DNA of 64,000 nt, from positions 554,483 to 618,482 of the forward strand of contig JAGYXB010000518.1 of assembly GCA_022495005.1 (NCBI GenBank). Direction: 5' to 3'. Position 1 is the first letter of the stretch; every line of letters starts with the position of its first letter. Positions 36,695-48,600 of this stretch are shown one piece after another. Under the pieces are notes generated by a model that made no database searches, was not told the origin of the DNA, and saw only the letters and a list, made by a program, of their open reading frames with translations. The translations under genes were made by a program, and so were the position numbers. The DNA is from Rhyacophila brunnea. Its lineage: Eukaryota > Arthropoda > Insecta > Trichoptera > Rhyacophilidae.

Positions 36695-36950
36695 ACGCCG
36701 ACGGTGGCCGCGCGGCTTAAGCGTTGGACTATCACGCCGTGGGTCCCAAGTTCGAATCCTGGATCTGGTAAGTACACATATTGTTTTTCAATTTGCGTGT
36801 GAGTCAGGGTATGGACCTAATAGGTTGAGCAAGTGGCTGACATCCATTTCTCGTAAAAAACAAAATCTGTTAATACAAACCTCTACTCTGTGGAGGCTCA
36901 TATGATCCTATTAGGATCGGACATGGTCGGGGAAAAAAATCTTATAAGTA
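36695..36950 (+). repeat. tRNA-derived SINE, copy 1
   Basis: Head GGTGGCCGCGCGGCTTAAGC (A-box-like) and AGTTCGAATCC (B box). Then ATGGACCTAATAGGTTGAGC, AACCTCTACTCTGTGGAGGC, ATCGGACATGGT and an A-run. The 43.27-kb copy shares the same order. The anticodon arm is not tRNA-like, so this is not a functional tRNA. Confidence 0.7.
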
Positions 36951-37094
36951 CATATGTTACACCTACTCTTATGTTTTTATAATATTATATATTATACCTA
37001 CCTACTATTATATCGTATACCCTGCTGGACCAGGATAATTCTTACGTGCCTAATTTAATGGTATCACATAAATGCAATTCACCAACTGAGGGGC

Positions 37095-37235
37095 ACTAAA
37101 CTATCAAAAGACCGCCCTTAAACGTGGTGGATCGACAAACTCAACAAATTTTGTGGTAAAACATGGCGAGGGTGACTAGAGTTTGAGAAAAGTACATGGA
37201 ATGAAAGGAGGCCATCATCAGCTGGCGATGACATA
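37095..37235 (+). pseudogene. Non-LTR retrotransposon C-terminal fragment
   Basis: Frames give RPP, KRGG/WWID, KLNKFCGKTW and a Trp-containing ER-rich end. This resembles the GRPPxRWxDDLxxxxGxxW...W tail of non-LTR polyproteins, with frameshifts. Confidence 0.4.
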
Positions 37236-38040
37236 ATTATTATTATATTAATTATAATAAATACTACAATAATCTTCCTTAAAATAATAAGTGAAGAAAT
37301 ATGTAATACGAATTAAAAAATATTTGCTTATTAGGTATTTACTTCGAATGCAGCTCTGTGCAAGATTCTGTTAAGAGGGGATTGAGAATTGAGCAGAAGA
37401 AGAATCTTCGCGTCCATTTCAACGTGGACTGAAACCAGAAACCAGTTTAACATCAAAAGTAATTTATCGTTTTTTTTTCTCTTCTGAAATAATAACAGTC
37501 CACAGTCATTTTATAATCGATTTCCTCCAGATATTTTTGATAGGTACCATGCGAAAGTATACACCAAGTATAATTATTTCTCATCAATATATACTACAAT
37601 AATACAATGTTCTTTCAGCATTATTTACGGTAAAAAAATAATACTTACTGAAAACAAAAATATGTAGAAATGTTATCCAAGAACCTTCTGAAAACAACGC
37701 CATTACATTTTTTTTTCTATAAAAATTATATCAAATTCTGTGTAAGGTTCGATAGTTTGACAGGAAATAAGAAAAACTGGGAGGAGCACCTAACGAGACA
37801 GCAAATACTGTCAGAGATAGCGGTCTTAGAAAATAGTATACTTACTAACTTATTGTACTCGGGAAGAAATGGTATCTTACCTTATCAGTGACATCACATG
37901 GGGACTGGCAGGGTATCACGCGTTGCTTTGGGGCGGCAGATTATAAAAGGTGGCAAATAATGGAACGAATATATTTTTCTTAAATTATTAATAACCATAT
38001 CCTTGCTTTTTCGTATAAGGTGTTTATTAGTAATTTTGAA

Positions 38041-38175
38041 CAAGCATAAATACTCAGACTTTGAGTAAATCACATAAAAATATTTATTGTGTCCTGACCG
38101 GGTATCGACCCGAACTGTTGAGAGTAGTGGCGGTTTCCAAAGCAGGCGATGTAGTCGCTTTGTTAAAAAGTCCCG
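38041..38175 (-). repeat. SINE-like repeat, relative of the 2.1-kb piece
   Basis: Contains CTCAGACTTTGAGTAAATCA and GACCGGGTATCGACCCG. The complement of the latter has a B-box-like CGGGTCGATACCCGG arm. Confidence 0.35.
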
Positions 38176-38689
38176 ACATCATAGTTTTATAAATTATGAA
38201 AGCATAAAAAATCCTTGCAACCTACCTATCCTATTTTTTGTATTGTATTGTAACATTCAAAATTTTTACAAAGGTTTCTCCAATCAAAGTCGCATCAGAC
38301 AACTATGTGCCTCAAAATACTGTGTTTTGAAAGTAGTTTTCGAGAAAATGCTATAATCTTCAGTAAGTTATATTGTGTGCTTATGTCATTTTTTAAAAGA
38401 TTTTTTTTTTTCATTTTTTTGTTTAAAATATTCAAAAATAATAAAATACATAGGTAGCTAGATTTTTACAATTAATAGGGATGACATTCTAAGCCTGCTT
38501 ATGGTCGTCACTTTGTCTTGGGACGTCACTGTACTTTATTATCACTATGGTTAAAGCTAATGAAGGAAAAAAATCATAATATGTAATACTTAATAATAAT
38601 ATGATTCATTTACTTATTGTAATTATTTTCTACAAAAGTGCATATAAACTAATATTATTATGCATGATAAAAAATTCGCAAAAAGGGCC

Positions 38690-39300
38690 CACATGCTCAG
38701 CGTAGGTCAAATGGAGCTTTTATGGTATTTTCAGAGCATAACCCTGGACACTCCTTAAACGTTGTAGATAATCTATTTATATAATTTTGAAGTCTTATTA
38801 TCCTTTATATTTATGACTGCATAAAGTATTTTTATTACATAAAATAAAACCTCTCGCTCTAATGTTTTAGATTATAGTCATATTTCAGTACATCCATGTA
38901 CAGTGGTGTTAAGATTTTTTATATCTATTAATTTTTAAAAGCATTTATAAAACCATTAGTAAAATTTATGTCAACATTATTATTATTACATTACATTATA
39001 TTATAGTGACATATTTACGATAAAAAATTATATTTTATAATCTTTGTGATCCCAAATTTGACAAGAATAATCATTTTATTATTCAAAAAATGGGCACGAT
39101 TAACACATTTAAAGATAATTCTAAAGACACTGATTATAAGCTATGTCTTTGCCCATTCAAATGTGATAAACATCCTACGAATAATGATTGCTTTATAATA
39201 ATTATTGACCTAAGAATAAAGTAGTATTTTTTTGAAATACGTCATTTTTATTGGCATTTCCCAATGGTTAAGCTACAACATACGGCCGTAGCCATAAATT
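38690..39300 (+). repeat. ~600-bp dispersed repeat, copy 1
   Basis: Same-strand copy at 63.19-63.79 kb. Shared long words include GTTGTAGATAATCTATTTAT, TGACTGCATAAAGTATTTTT, CTAATGTTTTAGA, ATTCAAAAAATGGGCA and GGTTAAGCTACAACATAC-type ends. No coding potential seen. Confidence 0.75.
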
Positions 39301-39538
39301 GACAAACGATAAATGAAGTAGGGAGTAAGATCATAGTAACGCGCGTGTTTTAACATTTACCGTTTTTTAAAAAATATATTTTTTTTTGGTTATATTCAAG
39401 TTCATGTAAGTTACAATAAAAACTCTTGGAGTGATCCGTGACGTCGGTTAGTAATATTTAAAATACAAAAGCTGATCACCGGTAGTTACTGAATTTGAAT
39501 TAGGTGCCATTAGTTAAAATTTATCGCAATTAAGTATG

Positions 39539-39602
39539 GCGCCTATAGCATAGTGGTATATGTGCATCTACGATGCAGGTTCGATTCCTGCTGGATGTCT
39601 TA
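39539..39602 (+). ncRNA. tRNA-like sequence, probably pseudogene or SINE head
   Basis: GGCGCCTATAGCATAGTGG (A-box-like), a short TGCATCTACGATGCA hairpin, then a good T arm GCAGGTTCGATTCCTGC and a following T-run. The anticodon arm is too short for a tRNA and the acceptor ends pair poorly, so a working tRNA is unlikely. Confidence 0.35.
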
Positions 39603-40489
39603 CTTTTTTAAAATAAAAAATTTCTATTCGTTATAATATATTTTCTCAGAAATGTTTTCAAAATATGTATGTTCGATAAATTATTTAATTACCTATATTG
39701 TAATTTGAAGATCGTAACTAACTTATCAAGCACGCGGCTAATTAACTGAAAGCCGTGCAATATTATTTTATTTAATTTAGTTTTGTTTAAATAACAAAAA
39801 CACAGGTCATGCATATATTATGGATACATTTACAATAATAAATGATTAAGTTGTTGAGTTTGTGCTCGTCATTATCCATTTTATATTCACAAACTTTTGG
39901 GTCAAAAAGTCGGATTCATAATAATATAAATATCACCAGTAATATTTTAGAATAAATTATGATAATTTTAATGAGAACTATTTTGTCTAGTCTGAGTAAC
40001 AGAATTCAGTTGGTGATTATATTAGGAAAACCGTTACTTACTCAATTAATTCAACTTTATTTTGAGGTTTTGGAGACAGGTTAACAAATTATAATGCTTA
40101 TGCAAATATTTAAATAAATATTTTATTCAATAAATAAATAATTTATAATTTATTATAAAACGAAACATAGGTATATTATTTTCATGCCGTTTGGGCAAAT
40201 CATGACAATTAACTACGACCACAATCTTCACCTCTTTGACAGTTGGGGTTTTTTTCACATTTATCTTTTTCGAAATGAACTATCTTTATTGTTTTATATG
40301 TATGTCAATAATTAGTTATGCATCAAAAATAAACTTTTGTGTCAATTCAAAATTCCAACTCTAGTAAAATATTAATAGCAGTTTTGATGTTATCATATTT
40401 TACCCAAAAGCCATCTACTTTTTAACTTACAATAAAATTACTATTAGATTATTTTTAATTCTTAGTAAAATTCTAAGATATTATATTAT

Positions 40490-43400
40490 TTAAAAAATAT
40501 CATCGAAGAACCCTCCTCCATCTTCATCACTAACATCGTCTGAATCACTGAATAGTCCAAATAAACCTCCGTCTTGTTGAGCTGGCCTGTTTGCCGGGGT
40601 AGCTCTTTCCGGGTCCAATCCTGTCTGAATTCCTCCGGCACCAAACCTAAAGGAAAATATCATGATTAATTATAAAAATCTTGAAAAACAAACCGTGAAA
40701 TTTTGTTTTATCTGTCAGCGATATAATAACTCAAAAACTGATTGTGTTCCATTTTCGGATTGAATAATTTTTTTATGACTACAAGTACTTGTAGTTTTGA
40801 CAGCAATTATTGTGGAAAGATTTTAGTGTAGTTTTGTTTGTTATAATATTGTGAATTTTGGCAAAAATAAATCGAATCTAATCTTAATAACAATTTTTAT
40901 CTTTTTTCACTTTAATATAATATTTAGGTTCTCCATATGTACCTTAAGTTTTATTCAACGTATCTGTCATAATATATCATCACAGTCAGTGGCGAAATGC
41001 GGTCTCTATGAGGGGAGGGCTTTTTTCATAAAGTCGATATTACAGATTTTCTAAACATACTTTTAAGATAACTCGAATGAATCATTCTATTATTTTAGGT
41101 ATGTAGCTGATAACTCTCATTTTCTGAACAGAATATCTTACACTTTTCTTATAAATTTGTTCCTTCCAAAAAATGTGCTTGTATGATATGACATATTTTC
41201 AAGTTTTAAGTTTTTAAATTGTTAAAAGTATTTCATAGAATACAATTTATAATTTAAAAGAAATTGCGTAAAATTTTGAGTATTTTTTTAAATAAATTAT
41301 ATTTTATATGTTAGTACGTAGTATGGGTATAGGTACATATCAGCTCACCCATTTTTTAAACTATCAAAAAATAATAACTACATTACTAGCATTAATATTG
41401 TGACCCAATAAATTATATAATAGTATGATTTAGAGCAGCGATAGCAAATACGTGGCACGCGTGCCGTGTTGGTTTTATTACACATGGAGATAAAAGTCGC
41501 TGTGGCTTATGCTCTAAAATTATTGTATTTCGAACATCTTCTTTTAAGGGCCATGTTGAAACTCATTATACAGAAATTGTAATAAAAACAGTGCCGAAAG
41601 AAAATAATTGATTTCTCAATGCTTTTAAATATGGCTAAAAATCAATCAGCCTGATATAAAAAGCCTCTCAAATAACATGAAACAAAAAGCCTCAAATATA
41701 AATCAGTATGTTATTAAATGTTTTTATATTTCCTTATTTTCTTTCATCATTTATGTGTATACTTTTTTTATATCTTCAATAAACAATATATTTACCAATG
41801 TACTTAATTGTTTTTTTTTGTATTCAATAAATATGATTTAGATTATATCATATGTACACCTAAAAAGAAATGGCACGCGCCACGACTTTAAAAAATCGGC
41901 TTATTTTGGCACGCCGACCAAATCCTATTTGATACTCCCGATTGAGAGTGAAATGAAATAATTGAAAACGTCCATGTTTTATCTCTGTAATTAAATATTA
42001 TTTAATATGACGTCGTATCAAAACTTGTCTTTTGTATATAAAACGATTTTTTAACAATGTTCCGTGTATATTTAGTGAATTATTTTTGATGTTTATGATT
42101 TTTTTTCAATGTTGGTGATAATTTGGTCAAATGGAAGATCCTTACTTGACGCAGTTGAAGTTCCAAGTGACAAGATCGAATCCGCCGACGCCGGCGTCGA
42201 GGTCTACGCAGAGGTGGACATTCTGATCACGGAAGTGGACATTCTTCACCTGCGCACAAATGTCCAGGAAGGGTGCGCGAGGAGGAGTGAAGCAAACTGG
42301 CGGTGGATCGCTGACTGGAAGCAAAAATTGTAATCAAATAGTTGAAGATTTACATTAATATAATGAGTAGCTGTCAGTCGTCAGATGATCAAAAATTTAA
42401 AATGGTGTCTCGAAACAGTTTTAAAGCAGTCATATAAATTATTCAAAGCATAACACAATTATTCCTACATCGTGAAGGCCTATGTTATATCCACACATAT
42501 AGATACCTACTTACTTGTACAAAACAATAAAATACTAATGTAAGAGTATTACGTGAAATCACTCTCATCTTCATTAGTAATTGGACAGAAATATAGTTTA
42601 TTTAACTAGGTACCTACGTTGTAAGTCAGAATTTATGATGACCTCAAAATCTCTAAACCCACCATTGGTGGCTGTTATTTAAAAAAATCTACGTTTTTTT
42701 TAATATTATAATAATATGTCGTCGTAAAACCTCTACATCAATAATTAAATAAATATACGAAATAAAAAGAATTCAACCCAGATAGCGGTACTGACAGTAT
42801 CACAAAATTCGTAATATAAATTATTAGGAACTATTCAATAATATAAAAAAGTACCTAAGTAGCAGAATTATTTCCTGGAATTAATCTCACTCTATGAGTA
42901 TACTTTTATACACCAATCTTTATTTGTGATGATATCATTGATTATACCAAGAATAATAAACGCAGCCAACAATATACTCTAGGTCCCAAAATGTTACGAT
43001 AATATTTCAGGACCTATTAAAATATTTTCGCGAAATAAACTTTCACTTCACAAAAATAAATCAATCAATCAGCCATTAATTTACATAATTCTAAAACAAA
43101 TCATAATGATATCCTATTAGAAAAAATATTGATTTCGGGCACAAATATTTTTTCTATTTTTTTCCAACGGGTATGTTTATGGTGTATTTCACAATTATGT
43201 ATGTTCCATAAATAATGCTACATTCTTGTGTCTTGCTAATTATTCATTGAATAAATAAATTGTTTAATAGCCACCATTAATCTCACGATACCTGAGCGGT
43301 AGCGTGTCAGCTTATAATGTCGTGGGACCCGGGTTCGAATCCCGGATCTGGAAAAAAATTACCTACATGTTTTTGTACCCAGAATATGAACCTAATAGGT

Positions 43401-45142
43401 TGAGCAAGTGTATATCATTACTTTCTCAATAAAAAAAATGTTAAAACAACCTCCACTCTATGGAAGCCTATGATCTTCTTAAGATCGAACATGGTTTTAA
43501 AAAAAATAGTCCCTCCATACCAAAAACTCACCAAATACAATTTTGGCTAAACTTTATGTAGTAGATGATAAATAATTTGATCTAGTGAAATACCAAGGGA
43601 TATATTGGTTGAAAAATAAGGTTATACTAACTTGGTAATTTTCTTTGTGTGAGCACCCTTCCATTCATCGTCATCTTCATTTCAAAAGAAAACTCTTCCG
43701 GCAAAAATGCAATATTCGCGCATCCTTTTTGTCTGAAAATCGTAGCGCAGCAGCCGCAAGCTCCATTCAAGCAAACGCACGGGGAGCGGCTTGTCTGCAC
43801 CAATACAGAATTGGCAGGGTCGGCTGGGTCGGATGCAGCACCACCGGGTGGAGCGCCAGGAAGTGCAGGTACCGCATCCTGAGCACCCGCCACTACATCA
43901 GCCACTGGAGCCTCGGCAATCACTTCTTCTTGAGGCAAAGTTTCAACAATCTCCGCTTCCGAGGTGATCTGCGTTAAATTGTCTTCTATCGAGCTATCTA
44001 CTCCAGGTAAGAGTATTTCCAATTCTATTTCATGACTCGGTTTCTTAATGGGCGTTGTTTGCAAAATTTCTTCCACATATGTCTCAGTCAAATCGTTGTT
44101 ATTTTGAATGATGGGATCCAAAAGAATACCGGTATCATTTTTTGGCGGTAAAATTGCTTCGTCTATGTTTTGATTGGTTATATTTTGGATATCATTAATT
44201 ATTGGCGGTAAGACTGCTTCTTCTATTATTTGAACATTTATATTTTGAGTTTTATTTAAATGATATTCCGGTATCGTATAATTCGCATCTAAATCATCGC
44301 CGATTGCTTTTTTAGCAGGCATGTAGTTTGTCAAAACTATCTGATTCCATAGGTGTAATGGAATTCTTATTTCCTTGAAGTTTTCCGTAGATTTCGTGAT
44401 AGTGAATTCTAAAAGAAACAACATACGTGGATACGTCTTAATCTTCATATTATTTAATTTAATGTATATTCAATCAATGATTGATACACAAAAATTACGA
44501 TTATCCAGTCCATAAACACAAATAAAGTTTTAATTATAAACCAAATCTTCTAAATAATAACTAATATTAAATTTTAGCTACATTTTTATAGAAACTTTAT
44601 AAAAAAATGCCTGTAGAGATTTTTGACACACTGCTCTTGCTTTTATGATATTTTTTTATAGAATAGAAATAAGTACAGCCTCATGCTGTTTAATATTAAA
44701 AATGCATTCTTATTTCTTAAAATAAATTAACAAATTGATAGCCAAGCCTGGAAAATGGCATATAATTTCATTTGCTTTTTTAATTCATAATATAATTTAT
44801 AGAAATTAATATGTATATTAATTTTCATAAAATACTAATGTTAATTTTTTCAATGTGTTACTGTGATATTTATTAATCAAATATTTTAGCTTCGTTGTAT
44901 TGTAATTATTTCATATTATATTACTAATATATTTTTTACCAAACTAAAAATTATAGTAAATGCATAGGTACTATTATATTGTTGTATATTTACTCTTAAA
45001 AATGATTATAGTTAAAATATATTTAAGATTTTTTTTTCAAAAACTCACCAGGTGCTGTTTTAGCATCACAAAATAAGAAAAAAACACTAAACAAAAATAT
45101 AAAAGAAATTTTACAGAATTGTTTTATTCTGATATCCTTCAT
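40490..45142 (-). CDS. DUF4773-type secreted cysteine-rich protein with long N-terminal insert, array gene C
   Basis: Function unknown; predicted secreted. Exons (minus): 45049-45142, 43632-44408, 42146-42314, 40490-40646, phases 1,1,2, giving 398 residues. Residues 1-27 are a strongly hydrophobic signal sequence with FIFLFSVFFLF. Residues 32-241 are an insert absent from the paralogues: polar, Asn/Ile/Glu-rich, with an imprecise internal repeat (IIEEAVLPPIIND and NIDEAILPPKNDT), several NxT/S sequons and then an Ala/Pro/Glu-rich stretch. The domain starts at CVCLNGACGCC (242-252), followed by GCANIAFLPEEFSFEMKM, DPPPVCFTPP, DICAQV, HLCVDL and FNCVKFG. The tail (347-398) ends in an acidic Phe/Gly/Asp run (DDVSDEDGGGFFDDIF). 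The exon 2 donor is GTTAGT. Introns contain a SINE and a hAT remnant. Confidence 0.87.
41430..41945 (+). pseudogene. hAT (ZBED-like) transposase N-terminal fragment
   Basis: A frame reads CGLCSKIIVFRTSSFKGHVE followed by THYTE. This matches the CxxC...xSxxKxHxExxH zinc-finger-like start of ZBED-type hAT transposases, followed by broken frames. The ends (CAGCGATAGCAAATACGTGG and GGCACGCCGACCAAATCC) are degraded inverted repeats. It lies in intron 3 of gene C. Confidence 0.5.
43270..43510 (+). repeat. tRNA-derived SINE, copy 2
   Basis: ACCTGAGCGGTAGCGTGTCA and GGGTTCGAATCCCGGATCTG (B box). Then GAACCTAATAGGTTGAGCAA, ACCTCCACTCTATGG, AAGATCGAACATGG and an A-run. It lies in intron 2 of gene C, opposite to the gene. 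Confidence 0.7.
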
Positions 45143-45208
45143 AGTGAATTAATAATGTTGTTAGGACTTTGCTGAAAAAACTTGTTGTTCACGAGGGTAT
45201 TTGAATAT

Positions 45209-45214
45209 AACTGA
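45209..45214 (-). promoter_or_regulatory. Initiator-like site upstream of array gene C
   Basis: TCAGTT on the minus strand 67 nt upstream of the gene C ATG, fitting the arthropod Initiator core. No TATA box is evident upstream. Confidence 0.3.
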
Positions 45215-45625
45215 GAGTCCGCCGAAAAAATTTGTGCCGCTTCATTTCGGGCGATTGACGCCTTTCAGATTTAACTTGTAGATATGGTTGTCATTTTAGC
45301 GTACATCAAATTAAACCTGTTTTAAAATCTACATAAGAGGTTAATTTTATGCCTTGTGATCATTCATTCTCAGACTAAAACTACCTATCGGGAATAACGG
45401 AAATGCATTTTGAAATAAAACAACTGTTTCATCAGATGGTATTTTTATTGTGAAAGTAATTGATAACATTATACTTTGAAAAATACTGATTAAATTTTAA
45501 ATACTATTCCATATTTACAACACATTTGCTGGCCCCAAATAAATTATTTAAATACTTACAATTATGTTCAATAAATATAATAAATTACCTACATCTAACG
45601 TCTTATACAAAAATGAGTTTGGATT

Positions 45626-48600
45626 TCAATTGAGATTTTCGAACCTCAGCATTTTATTTTGTCGGCCTCTAGATCTCAAATTAAAGCTGCGGCGCAAGCC
45701 TAGCGAATCTGTTATTGAGCTTAAAATATCATCATCATCTTTCTTTTTAATGCCAGTGCTATTGGTTGTCCCCTTTTTTACTTTCGTCTTTTTTTCTTTC
45801 GAATAGTTTAACCCTAGCGTTTCGCTGATAGCTCCGAAACCTAGCAGATCATCATCGTCTTCTTCTTTCTTCTTCTTCTTTTTGTCAGATGCTCCAGTCT
45901 CCACTTTGTCAGTTGCATTTTCTTCGTCATCATCATCGTCATCATATTCATCGTCGTCATCGTCATCGTCGCTGTCATCGTCTTCTTTATCATCGGAATT
46001 TTTGTCTCCTTCGTCTGATTCACTGTCTTCATTGGATTTAGAAGCTTCATCTTTAATTGGTGTTGTCTCAACTGTAATCTGACTGGTAGGTTTATATTCA
46101 TCGTCTCCAAATGATTGAACTATTTCAACAACACCTCCTTCATCGTCTTCGTCTTCGTCAGCTTCGACTGTTGGAGCCGCTGTGGTAGGCTTTGAGTTCT
46201 GCGGGGGAGCGGTAGTTTTAATATTCCCCGAGGAAGTGGATGTATCTAATTTAGATTTATCAATGACTTCGAGCATTGGTTTTGTACTTGACACAATGGT
46301 AGTGACCGGTACTTCAGACAGTTGGCCAGTAATATAAGAAATGGATGATTGAATGCCGAGATCCTGAATTGGCGTCGCAGGTTCAGGACTAGGCTTGACC
46401 TGGCCAGGCTTAGTCGGGCGTGGACGATTGTTTTCATTAATCAGAGGCTTTATTTTTTGCACCGACAAATCTGAAGCTGCAACGTCATTATCGGACGCAA
46501 TTAAAATTGCACTCGGCACACCCACCTCATTTTGTTCATCTGGCTTATTCGTCAGCTGAAGTAATGCCGACGTGTGAAGTAAATTTAGCCCACTCGCATT
46601 TTTACTAGGAGCTATTTCTGATACAAATTCATTTTTTTCTGTGACATCTGCCTGTACTGCGGGGGTTGTCGTCGCGGGCTTCTTAGTGGTGACTGCGAGA
46701 GGTTGTTTTTTGACCGGAGCTCTGGCAGGTTTCCTTTTGAGGGGAGTTTTTGTCGGTGGCTTCGGAGTCGCTGCCACAGGTTTGGCTACTTGAGGAGTGG
46801 TTCCCGTTTTCTTTTTGATTGGCTTTTTAGTACCCGATGACTCAGATCCGAAAAGACTTCCCAGGCCGTCTTCGAGGTAACTGAACCCCGTGTAGTCAGC
46901 GCTATCGCTGTCATCGTCCGCTTCGCTTCCGGCGGCTTCATCATCGTCATCGTCCTCTGAGATAAATAAATAATATATGCGTTAGAAATCAAAAATGACA
47001 CTCCTTTCTACTCGAAACAGCTACATTATATCGTTAACAGATTTCTTAAAATTTATTTAATGAACAGTATGTATTATATGTTATCATCTGTTAACTAATA
47101 TTTTTTTTATTTATACTGATATCAACAACAAAAAAATACGATTTTACGCTTAGCCAAAACCATCGTTTACATGTTGTTATAAATTGTAGATTATTTGAAT
47201 GTCTGCAATGTGCGATTAGAACACACCGTCATCACCAATACCAAAGTCGTCATCGTCATCATCATCATCTTCATCATCGTCGTCGTCGTCGTCGCCGCCG
47301 ATTCCGAAATCTTCGTCATCGTCATCATCGTCATCGTCGTCGTCGCCGTCCTGGAGCTCTGTAGCGAGTGGCAGTGGTTCGGCTGCCTCTTGGAGCACTC
47401 CTCTGGGTCCGAATTTGAAGCACGACACCCTCATAGAAGCTTCGACGGTATTTTGCGACTGCAGTTCGAGTCCTAGACACGCCTTGAACTCTTCGCCGGT
47501 TCTTGCAATGTTGTAGACGCGGCCGCAAAATTTGGAGAAGCCGCCTGGGAGTGGCATGCAGACAGGTCGAGGCTTGCGTCCTAGAAAAATACCAATAAAT
47601 GATATACCAACAATTGTAAATAAAAGATGACAGTCGTAAATACACGCGACCCATTTATTATACATATTACGTAGGTACTCATATTTGAAGGAGGGAATTT
47701 ATGGGAAGAAAGGGACAATTGTAAAAAAACATTTGGATTTAACTTAGCCCAGGGCTTTAGGGCTAACTTAGACCCTAGCTCAGAGATCGGAAAACCGTGG
47801 CTCTTGGAGTATTGGCGTACGGCTTTTTTTGCCAAAGTCCCAATTCACAATTTTCATAAAAACTTTTGCAAAAATCACAATTCTTATTTTTTGTCATTGA
47901 TATGTACACTATCGTAGTAGATTTTTAAGTTTCCACTGTGTGTCCTTCTTCCTTCTTTACTCAACGTTTCGGGCTCGTTGCAGAGTCCATTTTCAAGAGA
48001 TCATGTGAGATGAAACGTCGAGCAAAGAAGGAAGAAGGACACACGGTGGAAACCCAAAAATCTACTACGATAAAAAAAACAACCGTGAAAGCCTCAAACA
48101 TAAGATATGTACACTTATTATATTATATAATTTTCGACATTATCGCGAGCCTATTAATTATTCCTCCATGATGCTTGATGCAAAAAGGTATGATTATTTG
48201 TTTACTTTATGTCTCGTTTTTTGGTATGCAAAAAGGTGACGTACAATACACACAGTGCAAACTATTCCCAATTTTTCGCTAAGATTTTTATAAACAAATA
48301 AAAAAGTAAAATATAAATAGTGTTTGAAAATACTACAAATAACTCTGATAATATTAATGCCCTCATTAGCACTGATTATTTGATGACAGCAATATTAAAT
48401 ATGAGGGAATATATTATTATGTGGAGATTCCAAGAATTTAAAAATAGTGAACGAACCTTAGCATTTATTTTAAATCCACCTATTGCAAATGTCGAGAACC
48501 TAATTTTTTCTCCATTTAATTTAATGAAATACAATTGGAAGAGTTAACGAGCAAAGAGTTATGGAGCTCCATATTTATTCGCAGGTCTTGCCATCAAAAT

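Larger units (their letters stand above)
36119..40489. other. Spacer between array genes B and C
   Basis: The first ~300 bp look promoter-like. The rest holds SINEs, a non-LTR fragment, a dispersed 600-bp repeat and a tRNA-like sequence (listed). No gene supported. Confidence 0.5.

Noticed and set aside
36710..36780. Functional tRNA gene
   Set aside because: A and B boxes present but no proper anticodon or acceptor stems; the SINE body follows and it is repeated at 43.3 kb.
42109..42333. Plus-strand 74-codon ORF
   Set aside because: Antisense of exon 3 of array gene C, which has splice sites and family motifs.
43645..43977. Plus-strand 110-codon ORF
   Set aside because: Antisense of the cysteine domain exon of gene C.
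45882..46082. Plus-strand poly-Ser ORF
   Set aside because: Complement of the Asp/Glu tract of gene D.
47195..47476. Plus-strand Val/Ile-rich hydrophobic ORF resembling a membrane protein
   Set aside because: Complement of GAY repeats encoding poly-Asp in gene D exon 4.
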